In this document: positions 27,427 to 36,520 of the stretch, piece after piece
Layout: each line of letters starts with the position of its first letter
Numbering within the stretch: position 1 is the stretch's first letter
Assembly (NCBI GenBank): GCA_016215555.1
Contig: JACRJC010000008.1
Location: forward strand, 1 to 55,472
Origin: Rhodospirillales bacterium
Lineage (GTDB): Bacteria > Pseudomonadota > Alphaproteobacteria > Rhodospirillales > WMHbin7
Direction of reading: 5' to 3'
DNA length: 55,472 nt
Position numbers and translations under genes: made by a program
The notes under the pieces: model-generated
Database searches by the model: none
Seen by the model: only the letters and a program-made list of their open reading frames with translations
What the model was told of the DNA's origin: nothing

Positions 27427-28866
27427 CTATCCCAGCATCCTGGCCACGGCCTGGAACCATTCGACCAAGGGTCCGGGCAGCCAGATGCCGGCCAGAATGA
27501 CCAGCGCCAGATGGGCGAACAATGGGGCCAGAGCCCAGGCGGCGTAGCCCTGCGCCGGATCGATGGATGGTTTCGAGAAGACCATGCCCTGCGTCTTCCA
27601 GATCAGGGCGCCGAAGGCGATCAGCAGGCCGGCCATGATGGGCAGGGCCAAGAGCGGCTGGCGGGCGAAGGTGGAGCTGACGACCAGGAACTCGCTCATG
27701 AAGACGCCCATCGGCGGCAGGCCTGCGATGGCCAGGACGGCGATCAGAAAGCTCCAGCCCAGCACCGGATGGCTGGCGGCCAGGCCCTTGATGTTGACGA
27801 TGTTCTTGGTGCCCGAAATCTGGCTGATGATGCCGACGGCAAAGAAGATGGCCGATTTGGTCAGGCTGTGCATGGTCATGTGCAGAAGACCTGCGAAGTT
27901 CGAAAGCGCGCCGCCCATGCCGAAGGCGAAGGTGATGATGCCCATATGCTCGATCGAGCTGAAGGCGAACAGGCGCTTGATGTCGTCGCGCTTGTAAAGC
28001 ATGAAGGCGGCCAAGGACAGCGACGAGATGCCCATCGCCACCATCAAGGGGCCGGGGGCCAGGGCCGCGCCATTGGCCGATAAAATCATCTTGAAGCGCA
28101 ACAGGGCATACAGCGCCACATTGAGCAGCAGACCCGACAGCACCGCCGAGATGGGCGTCGGGCCCTCGGCATGGGCGTCGGGCAGCCAGGCATGCAAAGG
28201 CGCCAATCCCACCTTGGTGCCATAGCCGATAAGCAGGAAGACGAAGGCCAGGCTGAGCAGGGCGGGCTCGAATCTGGCGCTGGCCTTGATGACATAGGTC
28301 CAGGCCATGGCTTCCTCGCCCGGTCCCATCACCGGCTGGGCGGCCAGATAGACCAGGATGGTGCCGAACAGGGCCAATGCGATGCCGACGCTGCAGAGGA
28401 TGAAATATTTCCACGCCGCCTCGATGGCTTCCCTTGTGCGGTACAGGCTGACCATCAGCACCGTGGTCAGCGTCGCCCCTTCCACCGACACCCACATCAA
28501 GCCCAGATTGTTGGCCATCAGGGCCAGCAGCATGGTGAACAGAAAGGCCTGATACATGGCGTGGTAGAAGCGCAGATTGCGCCGGTTCAGATGCCCTTCC
28601 TTGCGCTCGCGCGCGATATAGCCTGCCGAAAAGACGCTGGTGGTGAAGCCGACGAAGGTGGTCAGCACGACCAGCGAGACGTTGAAATCGTCGATGAACA
28701 GCCACAGCGTGGCGTCGGGACGGTGGAACAAAAGGGCGATCGAGGTCAGGAACGAGGCCAGGCTGGCCACCACATTGACCCAGATGGAAACGCGCAGGCT
28801 TGAAACCACGGCCAGCAGGGCTGAGGTGAACAGCGGAATGCCCAGAACGAAGAGGTGGACGTTCAA
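27427..28866 (-). CDS. Proton-pumping membrane subunit, HyfF/NuoN-M like
   Basis: 479 residues from a TTG at 28866, whose TTGA overlaps the upstream stop; an ATG-initiated alternative is not available near the conserved N-terminus. It has about 14 membrane segments. Conserved antiporter motifs include Lys in GYGTKVGLAPLHAWLPDAHAEGP, a Glu in WVSVEGATL, and FAFSSIEHMG in the broken-helix region. It would form one ion channel of the membrane arm. The gap to the large-subunit gene is 7 bp. Confidence 0.9.
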   Translation of the reverse strand: MNVHLFVLGIPLFTSALLAVVSSLRVSIWVNVVASLASFLTSIALLFHRPDATLWLFIDDFNVSLVVLTTFVGFTTSVFSAGYIARERKEGHLNRRNLRFYHAMYQAFLFTMLLALMANNLGLMWVSVEGATLTTVLMVSLYRTREAIEAAWKYFILCSVGIALALFGTILVYLAAQPVMGPGEEAMAWTYVIKASARFEPALLSLAFVFLLIGYGTKVGLAPLHAWLPDAHAEGPTPISAVLSGLLLNVALYALLRFKMILSANGAALAPGPLMVAMGISSLSLAAFMLYKRDDIKRLFAFSSIEHMGIITFAFGMGGALSNFAGLLHMTMHSLTKSAIFFAVGIISQISGTKNIVNIKGLAASHPVLGWSFLIAVLAIAGLPPMGVFMSEFLVVSSTFARQPLLALPIMAGLLIAFGALIWKTQGMVFSKPSIDPAQGYAAWALAPLFAHLALVILAGIWLPGPLVEWFQAVARMLG

Positions 28867-29528
28867 AGCCGGTCCCCCCGTACGGTTTCCAGATAATGCA
28901 GATCCAGGCTGTCGAAGCGCTCGCGGATGCGAAAGAAGAAGATGCCGAACAGGATCATCGCCACCAGCACCGAGAAGGCGACCGACATTTCCACCACCAG
29001 CGGCATGCCCTTGACGCCGACGGCGGCCAGGATCAGGCCGTTCTCCAGGGCCATGAAGCCCACGACCTGGGTGACGGCGTTGTGGCGGGTAATCATCATC
29101 AAAAGGCCCAGCAGCACCACCGACATGGCCATGGCCAGATTCTCGCGGGTCAGCGCGGAAGCTCCTTGCGTCACCGGCAACACCAGCACGATCGACAGCG
29201 CCACCAGCGCCACCCCGATGATCATGGTGGGGCCGATGCCCAGCGCCGTTTCCACCGAGCGGTGGATGCCCAACCGCTTGACCAGCCAGTTGAGGGCGAA
29301 GGGGACGAAGAAGGCCTTGAAGACAAGGGCTATCCCCGCCGTGACGTACAGGTGCGGCGAATTCTGGATATAGGCCTGCCAGGCGGCGGCGATGGACAGG
29401 GCTCCGGCCTGGAAAGCGAAAGTGGTCAGCACCGCCTTGATGCGCCGCTGATACAGAAGCTGAAAGCCGAACAACAGCACCATGGCGCCGATCAGGTGGG
29501 CGGTGTCGTATTGCAGGGCGCGATCCAT
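28863..29528 (-). CDS. Membrane subunit, HyfE/NuoK-like
   Basis: 221 residues from the ATG at 29528, with about six or seven membrane helices. The second half carries NuoK-like features (MALENGLILAAVGVKGMP, with a membrane-embedded Glu). This matches HyfE, a NuoK-like subunit with extra N-terminal helices. It overlaps the neighbouring genes by 4 bp on both sides, so stoichiometric translation with HyfC- and HyfF-like subunits is expected. Confidence 0.88.
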   Translation of the reverse strand: MDRALQYDTAHLIGAMVLLFGFQLLYQRRIKAVLTTFAFQAGALSIAAAWQAYIQNSPHLYVTAGIALVFKAFFVPFALNWLVKRLGIHRSVETALGIGPTMIIGVALVALSIVLVLPVTQGASALTRENLAMAMSVVLLGLLMMITRHNAVTQVVGFMALENGLILAAVGVKGMPLVVEMSVAFSVLVAMILFGIFFFRIRERFDSLDLHYLETVRGDRL

Positions 29529-30481
29529 CACACGGCCTCCGAAACGTACAGAACCAGCGTCGCCAGCAGCGACAGCAGCAGCGCGCCGCCCAGAAAGTCG
29601 GCATAGCGGAAGACCCGCATCTTGGCGATGACGGTTTCGAAGACGGCCAGGCCGGCGGCCAGCAAGGCCAGTTTGCCGCCATAGGCGAACAGGCCCAGCA
29701 CGATGCCTTCCAATCCCTTGCCCGACTGGCTGATCCCCCAAGGCAGGAAGATGCAGATGATGAGCGAGATGTAAAGCTGCAGCCGCACCATCGAAGCGGC
29801 CTCGATCAGGGCCAGATGGCGGCCGGTATATTCCAGCACCATGGCTTCGTGGACCATGGTCAGTTCCAGATGGGTGGCCGGATTGTCGATGGGAATGCGC
29901 CCATTCTCGGCGATAGCCACCAGCAGCAGCGCCACCAGGGACAGGCCCATCGACACCTGCAGGCCGACGCCGCCGGCCAGCACATAGTCGATGATGCGGG
30001 CCGGGGCCGTGGTGCCGGCCAACAGGGCCAGGGTGAAGACGGTCATCAGCATGGCCGGCTCGGCCAGCGAGGCGATCAGCATCTCGCGGGACGCCCCCAG
30101 GCCGCCGAAGCTGGTGCCGATGTCCAGACCGGCCAGCGCGATCATGAAGCGGGCGGCGCCCAGCAGGGCGACCAGCGTAATCATGTCGGCGGTGGGGATC
30201 AGCACCAGATTGGTGGTGAAGCTGGGCACCAGCGAGGCCGCCATCCAGGTAAAGCTGAAGATGAAATAGGGGGCGATGCGAAACAGCCAACTGGCGTTGC
30301 CGGCCAGCACCAGTTCCTTGCGCAGCAGCCGGGCCAGATCGCGATAGGGCTGCAAGGGCGAGGGGCCGATGCGCCCATTCAGGCGCGCCTTGATCAGGCG
30401 CACGAAACCGGTGACCAGGGGCGCCGCCAGCACGGCGATCAGGGTCTGCAGAACTTGCCAAAGAACGCTGGTCAGGATCAT
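29528..30481 (-). CDS. Membrane anchor subunit, HyfC/NuoH-like
   Basis: 317 residues with about eight helices. NuoH-type motifs are visible: RLNGRIGPSPLQPYRDL at the N-terminus, GAARFMIALAGLDIGTSFGGLG, and AENGRIPIDNPATHLELTMVHEAM with the acidic loop facing the quinone-site equivalent. It joins the peripheral arm to the ion channels. The ATG overlaps the stop of the HyfB-like gene (ATGA). Confidence 0.9.
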   Translation of the reverse strand: MILTSVLWQVLQTLIAVLAAPLVTGFVRLIKARLNGRIGPSPLQPYRDLARLLRKELVLAGNASWLFRIAPYFIFSFTWMAASLVPSFTTNLVLIPTADMITLVALLGAARFMIALAGLDIGTSFGGLGASREMLIASLAEPAMLMTVFTLALLAGTTAPARIIDYVLAGGVGLQVSMGLSLVALLLVAIAENGRIPIDNPATHLELTMVHEAMVLEYTGRHLALIEAASMVRLQLYISLIICIFLPWGISQSGKGLEGIVLGLFAYGGKLALLAAGLAVFETVIAKMRVFRYADFLGGALLLSLLATLVLYVSEAV

Positions 30482-32490
30482 GAGAACACCCTGCGAAGGG
30501 CCGCCACGATCAACATCAGCATCAAGGTCAGGAACATCATCAGCAGATGCCGGCGCACGGTCATGGTCTGCAGCCGGTTGAGGCGGGCGGCCAGATGGGT
30601 GACGCCATCGATCAGGGGCTGGTACAGTCCCTGCCAGATCGGATCGCGCATATGCACGTCCAGCCGGGCCGGGCGGATTTCCGAGGGCGAGGGCATGTCC
30701 ACGTCTTCCCGGGCCTGGAACATGCTGGCGCCGAAGACGCGCCTTAGCGGTTGGGCGAAACTGGAGGCCGTGTATTGGAAGGCCGGGCTGGCTTCCTTAT
30801 GGCCGCAATCCCAGGCCGGGCCGCGTCGCACCTGACGGGTGCCGAAGCCCTTGATGATGACCGCCGTGACCAGGATCAGGAACAGGACCGAAGCCACCAG
30901 CACGGTGCCGGAATAGGAGCCCCTGGTGACGCTGATCGGAGCCAGCCAGGGCCAGCCCTCGATGATGGTGCCTTGCAGTTCGATGCCCATCAGGCTTTGG
31001 GCGATTTGGGACAGGATGGTGGTGGCCGATACCGGCAGGATGCCCAGCAGAGCGCACAGGGCGGCCAGGCCGATCAGTGAGATTCGCATCGGGATCGGCG
31101 CTTCCGTCGCCAACAGGGCGGCCTGGCTGCGGGCGCGGCCCAGGAACACCAAGCCGAAGGCGCGCACGAAGGCCGCCGCCGCCATGGCCGCCGACAGGGC
31201 CACCATGGCCGCGACGACGGGCGAGCCGAACTTCATCGCCCAGTTGGGAATCTTGGGGCCCAGGAACAGGGTTTGCAGGATCAGCCATTCCGAGACGAAA
31301 CCGTTCAGCGGCGGCAGGGCGGAAATGGCGGCTGCGCCGGCCAGGAAACAGGCCGCCGTGACCGGCATGCGGTGGATCAGCCCGCCCAGACGCTCGATAT
31401 TGCGCTCGTTGGTGGCCGACAACACGGCTCCGGCGCCCAGGAACAGCAATCCCTTCATCACCGAATGATTGAGCATGTGGTACAGGCTGGCGGCAAGGGC
31501 CAGGGCGGCGAAGGGCAGCATGCCCTCGCCCTTGAAGGCCAGGGCGATGCCCAGGCCGATGAGGGCGATGCCGACATTCTCGACCGTCGAATAGGCCAGC
31601 AGGCGCTTCAAATCGGTCTGGATCAGGGCGTACAGAATGCCCGCCACCGCCGTGACCCCGCCTGCCACCATGATGATGGCGCCCCACCACCAAGCGGGGG
31701 TGGGGCCGAAATCGAACAAAAAGCGGCAAAGAATATACAGCGCCACCTTGGTCATGACGCCGCTCATCAGGGCCGAGACATGGCTGGGGGCCGCCGGATG
31801 GGCCAGCGGCAGCCAGGCATGCAGGGGCACCAGACCGGCCTTGGAGCCGGCCCCGAGCAGGGCCAGCAGCACCACCAGCGAGGATTGCAGCCCGTCCAGC
31901 TTGGCCGTTCGCATGGCGTCGAAACCATAGCCGCCGCCTGCTTGGGCCAGGACGCCGAAGGCCCCCAGCAGGCAGAAGGTGCCGAACAGGGCCATCATCA
32001 GATAGGTGAAGGCGGCTTTGCGGTTTTCCTCTTCCTCATGGTCGATCAGGACCAGAAGCCAGGACGAGACCGACATGAATTCCCAGGAAACCAGGAAGGA
32101 AAAGGCGTCGTCGGCCATCAGTGCCAGATTCATGCCGGCCAGGAACATGGGATAGGCGGCGGCGACTCGGGGGGCATGATTCAGATGTTTGACATAGCTG
32201 ACGCCGAAAAGCGAGGCGGCCAAAGCCCCCAGATTGACGATGACCAGGAACAGGCCGGAAAAAGCGTCGATGCGGAAATGGGCCTTCAGCCAGGGCAGGC
32301 CGATGGGCAGGGCGGCCAGATCGGCCCCGCCCTTCAAAACGCTGGCAATGCCAATGAATCCAAGGAGAAGCGATACCAGCAGGCAGCCGCCATGAACAAG
32401 CGCAGGCGCCAGTTTATGGCGATGGGCCGCCATGGCCAGCATCGTCAATAACGGCAAGACCGCCACCGCAAGCAAGGCTTGCGCCGCCAC
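30478..32490 (-). CDS. Proton-pumping membrane subunit, HyfB/NuoL-like
   Basis: 670 residues from a GTG at 32490, chosen because GAGGAGG lies five bases before it; an upstream ATG at 32547 lacks a ribosome site. It has about 15 or 16 helices. Motifs include WEFMSVSSWLLVLIDHE, GSKAGLVPLHAWLPLAHPAAPSHVSALMSG (given as a family pattern), and LKRLLAYSTVENVG. It is the first gene of the cluster. Its promoter should lie in the gap to msrA (32491-32666), which is divergent. Confidence 0.9.
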   Translation of the reverse strand: MAAQALLAVAVLPLLTMLAMAAHRHKLAPALVHGGCLLVSLLLGFIGIASVLKGGADLAALPIGLPWLKAHFRIDAFSGLFLVIVNLGALAASLFGVSYVKHLNHAPRVAAAYPMFLAGMNLALMADDAFSFLVSWEFMSVSSWLLVLIDHEEEENRKAAFTYLMMALFGTFCLLGAFGVLAQAGGGYGFDAMRTAKLDGLQSSLVVLLALLGAGSKAGLVPLHAWLPLAHPAAPSHVSALMSGVMTKVALYILCRFLFDFGPTPAWWWGAIIMVAGGVTAVAGILYALIQTDLKRLLAYSTVENVGIALIGLGIALAFKGEGMLPFAALALAASLYHMLNHSVMKGLLFLGAGAVLSATNERNIERLGGLIHRMPVTAACFLAGAAAISALPPLNGFVSEWLILQTLFLGPKIPNWAMKFGSPVVAAMVALSAAMAAAAFVRAFGLVFLGRARSQAALLATEAPIPMRISLIGLAALCALLGILPVSATTILSQIAQSLMGIELQGTIIEGWPWLAPISVTRGSYSGTVLVASVLFLILVTAVIIKGFGTRQVRRGPAWDCGHKEASPAFQYTASSFAQPLRRVFGASMFQAREDVDMPSPSEIRPARLDVHMRDPIWQGLYQPLIDGVTHLAARLNRLQTMTVRRHLLMMFLTLMLMLIVAALRRVFS

Positions 32491-32666
32491 ATTCGCCTCC
32501 TCGACCGGGGATCTGCCGCCGAGTGGCGGCAGGTCTTTACGCATCATAGAACCCGGGCCAGCCCGCCCGCAAGAGTGGGAAATAATTTATCGCGAGTCTT
32601 TTCAAATCATGTCGGGATGCATATGTGCCCTGCACGGGGTGTCGTTCCTGCGACGGGAGATCGGTC

Positions 32667-33329
32667 ATGAACAAGCTTTTCGGCTTTCTGCCTGCCGCCG
32701 CTCTGGCTTGCGCCCTGAGCGAGGCCAAGGCGGCGCCGCTGCCGGACCCCGTTTTCGACGCTCCCTTGGAAGTCGGCGAGAAGGCCGCGCCGCAATCCAT
32801 CGTCCTGGCCGGCGGCTGTTTCTGGGGCGTGCAGGCGGTCTTCCAGCATGTGCGAGGAGTCAGCGAGGTGCTTTCCGGCTATGCCGGGGGGTCGCAGGCG
32901 ACGGCGCGCTACGAGAAGGTCAGTCAGGGCGGCACCGGCCATGCCGAGGCGGTGCTGGTCATCTATGACCCATCCAAGGTGAGTTTGGGCAAACTGTTGA
33001 AGGTGTTCTTTTCGGTGGCCCATGATCCGACGCAAAAGGACCGCCAGGGTCCGGATGTCGGCACGCAATACCGTTCGGCCGTCTTTCCTTCCGACGACAG
33101 CCAGGCCGCCATCGCCAAGGCCTATATCGAGCAGTTGGACGCTGCCGGCGTCTTTCCAAAGCCGATCACCACCAACATAGAACCCTTGCGGAAATTCTAT
33201 CCTGCCGAACCCTATCATCAGAACTACGTCAGAAAAAATCCGGGCAACGGCTATGTGGCGGCGCATGACCTGCCCAAGCTGGCCAGCCTGGGCAAGGTTT
33301 TTCCTGAATTGTTCGTGATCAGCCAGTAG
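32667..33329 (+). CDS. msrA: Peptide methionine sulfoxide reductase A, exported form
   Basis: 220 residues from the ATG at 32667, with GGGAGA six bases upstream. A signal peptide is likely (hydrophobic residues 4-18, cleavage near SEAKAAP), so the enzyme should repair oxidised proteins in the periplasm. The catalytic Cys is C51 in AGGCFWGVQAVF. YAGG, GTGHAEAV and NYVRKNPGNGYV are further family motifs. It overlaps the convergent glutathione transferase gene by 11 bp at their 3' ends. Confidence 0.93.
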   Translation: MNKLFGFLPAAALACALSEAKAAPLPDPVFDAPLEVGEKAAPQSIVLAGGCFWGVQAVFQHVRGVSEVLSGYAGGSQATARYEKVSQGGTGHAEAVLVIYDPSKVSLGKLLKVFFSVAHDPTQKDRQGPDVGTQYRSAVFPSDDSQAAIAKAYIEQLDAAGVFPKPITTNIEPLRKFYPAEPYHQNYVRKNPGNGYVAAHDLPKLASLGKVFPELFVISQ

Positions 33330-33966
33330 TCGCGGATTCGACTTCGGCCTTGGCCCCCTCTTGCCATTCCCGCATGGCGGGCAGGGACCAGATGGCGTCC
33401 ATATAGGCTTGGGCGCCGGCGTCCACCTTGACGCCATAAGTGGTGAAGCGGGTGACGACGGGGGCATACATGGCGTCGGCGGTCGAGAATTTGCCGAACA
33501 GGAAGGGCCCCTCCTTGCCGAAGCGGGTCCGGCATTCGTCCCAGATTTCCAGAATGCGCGCAATGTCGTCCTTGGCGGCTTCGGGACCGGTAGAATCAGG
33601 GATGCGGCCCATGATGTCCATCGGACAGTTCTGGCGCAGGCTGGCGAATCCGGAATGCATTTCGGCGGCAACCGAACGCGCGATGGCGCGGGCCTTCTCG
33701 TCGAGGGGCCATAACTGGTCCTCGGGATGGCGCTCGGCGATATATTCGAGGATGGCCAGCGAATCCCAAATCGTCAGGCCGTGATGCAGCAGTGCGGGAA
33801 TCTTGCCCGATGGCGAGAATTTCAAAATCCGCGCCTTGCTGTCGGCTTGACGCAGGCGCACCAGTTCGGAATGGAAGGGAATGCCGGCCACCTTCATGCC
33901 CAGCCACGGACGCAAGGACCAAGACGACCAGTTCATGTTGCCGATCACCAGCGTGTAGGTGCTCAT
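33319..33966 (-). CDS. Glutathione S-transferase family protein
   Basis: 215 residues from the ATG at 33966, preceded by AAGGAGGG. The N-terminal thioredoxin-like domain (1-80) has NMNWSSWSLRPWLGMKVAGI and SPSGKIPALLHHGLTIWDSLAILEYIAE; the cis-Pro and the glutathione-binding DS pair are present. The all-helical C-terminal domain contains the N-capping motif STADAMYAPVVTRF. The substrate is unknown. Confidence 0.9.
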   Translation of the reverse strand: MSTYTLVIGNMNWSSWSLRPWLGMKVAGIPFHSELVRLRQADSKARILKFSPSGKIPALLHHGLTIWDSLAILEYIAERHPEDQLWPLDEKARAIARSVAAEMHSGFASLRQNCPMDIMGRIPDSTGPEAAKDDIARILEIWDECRTRFGKEGPFLFGKFSTADAMYAPVVTRFTTYGVKVDAGAQAYMDAIWSLPAMREWQEGAKAEVESATTG

Positions 33967-34039
33967 CTTTCCCTCCTTGCATTTCCAGCGCTTCTTTACA
34001 TGATGGCGGGGGCAAGAGCGACAAGCAAGGTGAAGTTCG

Positions 34040-35428
34040 ATGGCATCCGGTTCGGTTCTGGTATCAAAGGCGGCGAAATCCGTCTCCATTCTTCCCCTCG
34101 GCGCCGACGGTTTGAAGGTCTGGCTGAAGCGCCAGCCCACCATGGTGCGCAAATGGGTGCAAGCCAACGGATTCCAGGCGGCGGCGGGCAGCCTTCTGTT
34201 TCTGTCGTCGCGCCAAGGCGAGATATCGCATGTGCTGTTCGGTGTGTCTGGCTTGGAGTCGCCTTGGGATTGGGCGGTCCTTCCCAAATCCCTGCCTGAA
34301 GGCACCTATCGGATCGATGGCCGCCTGAAGGCCAAGGAAGCCGAGGCGGCGGCGCTGGGCTGGCTGCTGGGGGGCTACCGTTTCGACGGCTACAAGAAGG
34401 ACGCTGAAAAGCCGAAGGCCAAGCTGCTTTGGCCCACGGGCGCCGACAAGAACGGCGTGACGGCCCTGTTCGAGGCCATCTGTCTGGTCCGCGATCTGGT
34501 ATCGACTCCGGCCTCGGATCTGGGGCCCAGGGAATTGGCCAGCGAGGCCCGCAAGTTGGCGCGCCGTTTCAAGGCCCGCTGCAAGGTGATTTCGGGACCG
34601 GCTTTGGAAAAGGCCGGCTATCCGGCGGTTTACGCCGTCGGCAAGGGCAGCGCCCGCCCGCCCTGTCTGATCGATATTTCATGGGGCAGGGCCAGCCATC
34701 CGTTGGTGACGTTGGTCGGCAAGGGGGTCTGTTTCGATTCCGGCGGGCTTGATTTGAAACCGTCGTCGGCGATGAAACTGATGAAGAAGGATATGGGCGG
34801 GGCCGCGCATGTTTTGGCCCTGGCCCATCTGGTGATGTCGGCCAAATTGCCGCTGCGCCTGCGCGTGCTGATTCCGGCGGTCGAAAACATGCCGGGCCCC
34901 AATGCCATGCGGCCCATGGACGTCTTGAAGACGCGCTTGGGCCTTCGCGTCGAAGTGGGCAATACCGATGCCGAGGGCCGCCTGATCCTGGCCGACGCCC
35001 TGTGCGAGGCCTCTCGCGGCAAGCCCGATCTGATCGTCGATTTCGCCACCCTGACCGGGGCGGCGCGTTCGGCGCTGGGCCCTGATCTGCCGGCCCTGTT
35101 TTCCAACGACGACGGGCTGGCCAAGGACTTGCTGGAGGCGGCCCAAGCCGAGAACGATCCTCTGTGGCGTTTGCCCTTGTGGTCCGGTTACGAAGATATG
35201 CTGAAAAGCAAGATCGCCGATCTCAACAGCGCGCCTGATTCGCCCTTCGCCGGGGCCATCACCGCCGCCTTGTTCCTGCAGCGATTCGTGTCCAAGACAT
35301 CCGTCTGGGTCCATTTGGATGTGTTCGCCTGGAACGGCGCCGAACGGCCGGGCCGTCCGGTGGGCGGCGAGGCCATGGGTCTGCGCGCCGTCTTCGCCCT
35401 TCTCAAAAAACGATATAAAAACAAATGA
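34040..35428 (+). CDS. M17-family leucyl aminopeptidase
   Basis: 462 residues. The C-terminal catalytic domain has the metal-binding and active-site motifs VGKGVCFDSGGLDLKPS, KKDMGGAA, and the M17 signature NTDAEGRLILADAL. The N-terminal domain is divergent and PepB-like. It is a cytoplasmic, probably hexameric, metal-dependent aminopeptidase for peptide turnover. The start at 34040 lies 73 bases from the divergent glutathione transferase start. Confidence 0.92.
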   Translation: MASGSVLVSKAAKSVSILPLGADGLKVWLKRQPTMVRKWVQANGFQAAAGSLLFLSSRQGEISHVLFGVSGLESPWDWAVLPKSLPEGTYRIDGRLKAKEAEAAALGWLLGGYRFDGYKKDAEKPKAKLLWPTGADKNGVTALFEAICLVRDLVSTPASDLGPRELASEARKLARRFKARCKVISGPALEKAGYPAVYAVGKGSARPPCLIDISWGRASHPLVTLVGKGVCFDSGGLDLKPSSAMKLMKKDMGGAAHVLALAHLVMSAKLPLRLRVLIPAVENMPGPNAMRPMDVLKTRLGLRVEVGNTDAEGRLILADALCEASRGKPDLIVDFATLTGAARSALGPDLPALFSNDDGLAKDLLEAAQAENDPLWRLPLWSGYEDMLKSKIADLNSAPDSPFAGAITAALFLQRFVSKTSVWVHLDVFAWNGAERPGRPVGGEAMGLRAVFALLKKRYKNK

Positions 35429-35474
35429 ACGATTCCTTCTGGACAATTCGAAACCGGAACGTTACGGTCGCGGC

Positions 35475-35846
35475 ATGGGAATACAGTTAAAGCCTGTGCA
35501 GGCGCTCGACCTCTGGCGGGGTGCCATCGTTGAAAGCGTGCGTCGCGACGCACCCGATTTGTCGGCGCGCCAGATGGCCCTGCTGCTCACCGTCTATCTG
35601 ACCACGCCGCCGCATACGGTGCGCGGTCTGGCGCAATCCTTGAACGTTTCGAAACCGGCGGTCAGCCGGGCCCTGGATCGCCTGGGCGATCTGGGTCTAG
35701 TCAAGCGCAAGCTAGACGAAACCGACCGCCGCAGCGTCCTGGTTCAGCGCACCGTCAAAGGGTCGGTCTTCCTGCGCGAATTCGGCGACATCGTGGTCGG
35801 CGCCGCCCAGGATTGCCAGGAAATGGACTCCGGTTCCGGCAACTGA
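35475..35846 (+). CDS. MarR-family transcriptional regulator
   Basis: 123 residues from the ATG at 35475. A winged helix spans about 30-95 (TVRGLAQSLNVSKPAVSRALDRLGDLGLVKRK, as a family pattern) and the wing is DETDRRSVLVQ. It is shorter than typical MarR proteins because the dimerisation helices are reduced. It lies 46 bp downstream of the aminopeptidase gene and may share its transcript. Targets are unknown. Confidence 0.87.
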   Translation: MGIQLKPVQALDLWRGAIVESVRRDAPDLSARQMALLLTVYLTTPPHTVRGLAQSLNVSKPAVSRALDRLGDLGLVKRKLDETDRRSVLVQRTVKGSVFLREFGDIVVGAAQDCQEMDSGSGN

Positions 35847-35855
35847 TTAGGGCGA

Positions 35856-36410
35856 CTATTCCGTCGCTGCGACATCCTTGGGCCGGACGAAGGCTTCCAG
35901 GCGGCAGGTGCTGATCTCCAACTCCTTCCAATCGCCTTTCAGCTTCAGAACCGCCAGGGCGGCGGTGGGGAATTTCGTCTGCAGGCGTCTGAGATCCTCG
36001 CCGCCGTCCTGGTTGGGATCGGCCAGCGACATCGCCAATTCCTCGATGCCGGGATTGTGCCCCACGACCAGAACCGAGCGGACCTCGTCCTTCTGCTTGC
36101 GAAGCTGGGACAGCAGCGCCTCCCAGCCGATCAGATACATCTCGGCGGGGTACGAAGCCTTCAAGCCGGGAATGGCCAGGGCGATCTGTTCCAGGGTCTG
36201 ACGGGTGCGAACCGAGGGCGAGCACAGCACCCGGTCGGGGCAGACGCCCAGATCGACCAGCAGGGCGGCCATCTTGGCGGCGTCCTTGAGGCCCCGTTCG
36301 GTCAGGGGGCGCTCGAAATCGGCGCTGGCCAGGCCCGAAGGGGCCGCCTTGGCGTGACGCAACAAGAACAGATAGCGTGATTTCTGGGTGGGGCCGGGCT
36401 TTTTGACCAT
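35856..36410 (-). CDS. SixA-like phosphohistidine phosphatase
   Basis: 184 residues of the histidine phosphatase superfamily: LFLLRHAKAAP gives the catalytic RH, and SPSVRTRQTLEQ and VGHNPGIEELA give the second Arg and His. SixA removes phosphate from phosphohistidine proteins; a specific partner is not visible. It is divergent from ppk and convergent with the MarR gene. Confidence 0.88.
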   Translation of the reverse strand: MVKKPGPTQKSRYLFLLRHAKAAPSGLASADFERPLTERGLKDAAKMAALLVDLGVCPDRVLCSPSVRTRQTLEQIALAIPGLKASYPAEMYLIGWEALLSQLRKQKDEVRSVLVVGHNPGIEELAMSLADPNQDGGEDLRRLQTKFPTAALAVLKLKGDWKELEISTCRLEAFVRPKDVAATE

Positions 36411-36520
36411 GTGACAGCTCCGTGACCTGACAAAAGAGACGTGGCATCCGCACGAGATTTCCGCCTAATATAGGGGGGTTAGTCCCACTTAGCGACTCTT
36501 CTTCTGCCATCGGATGCTTC

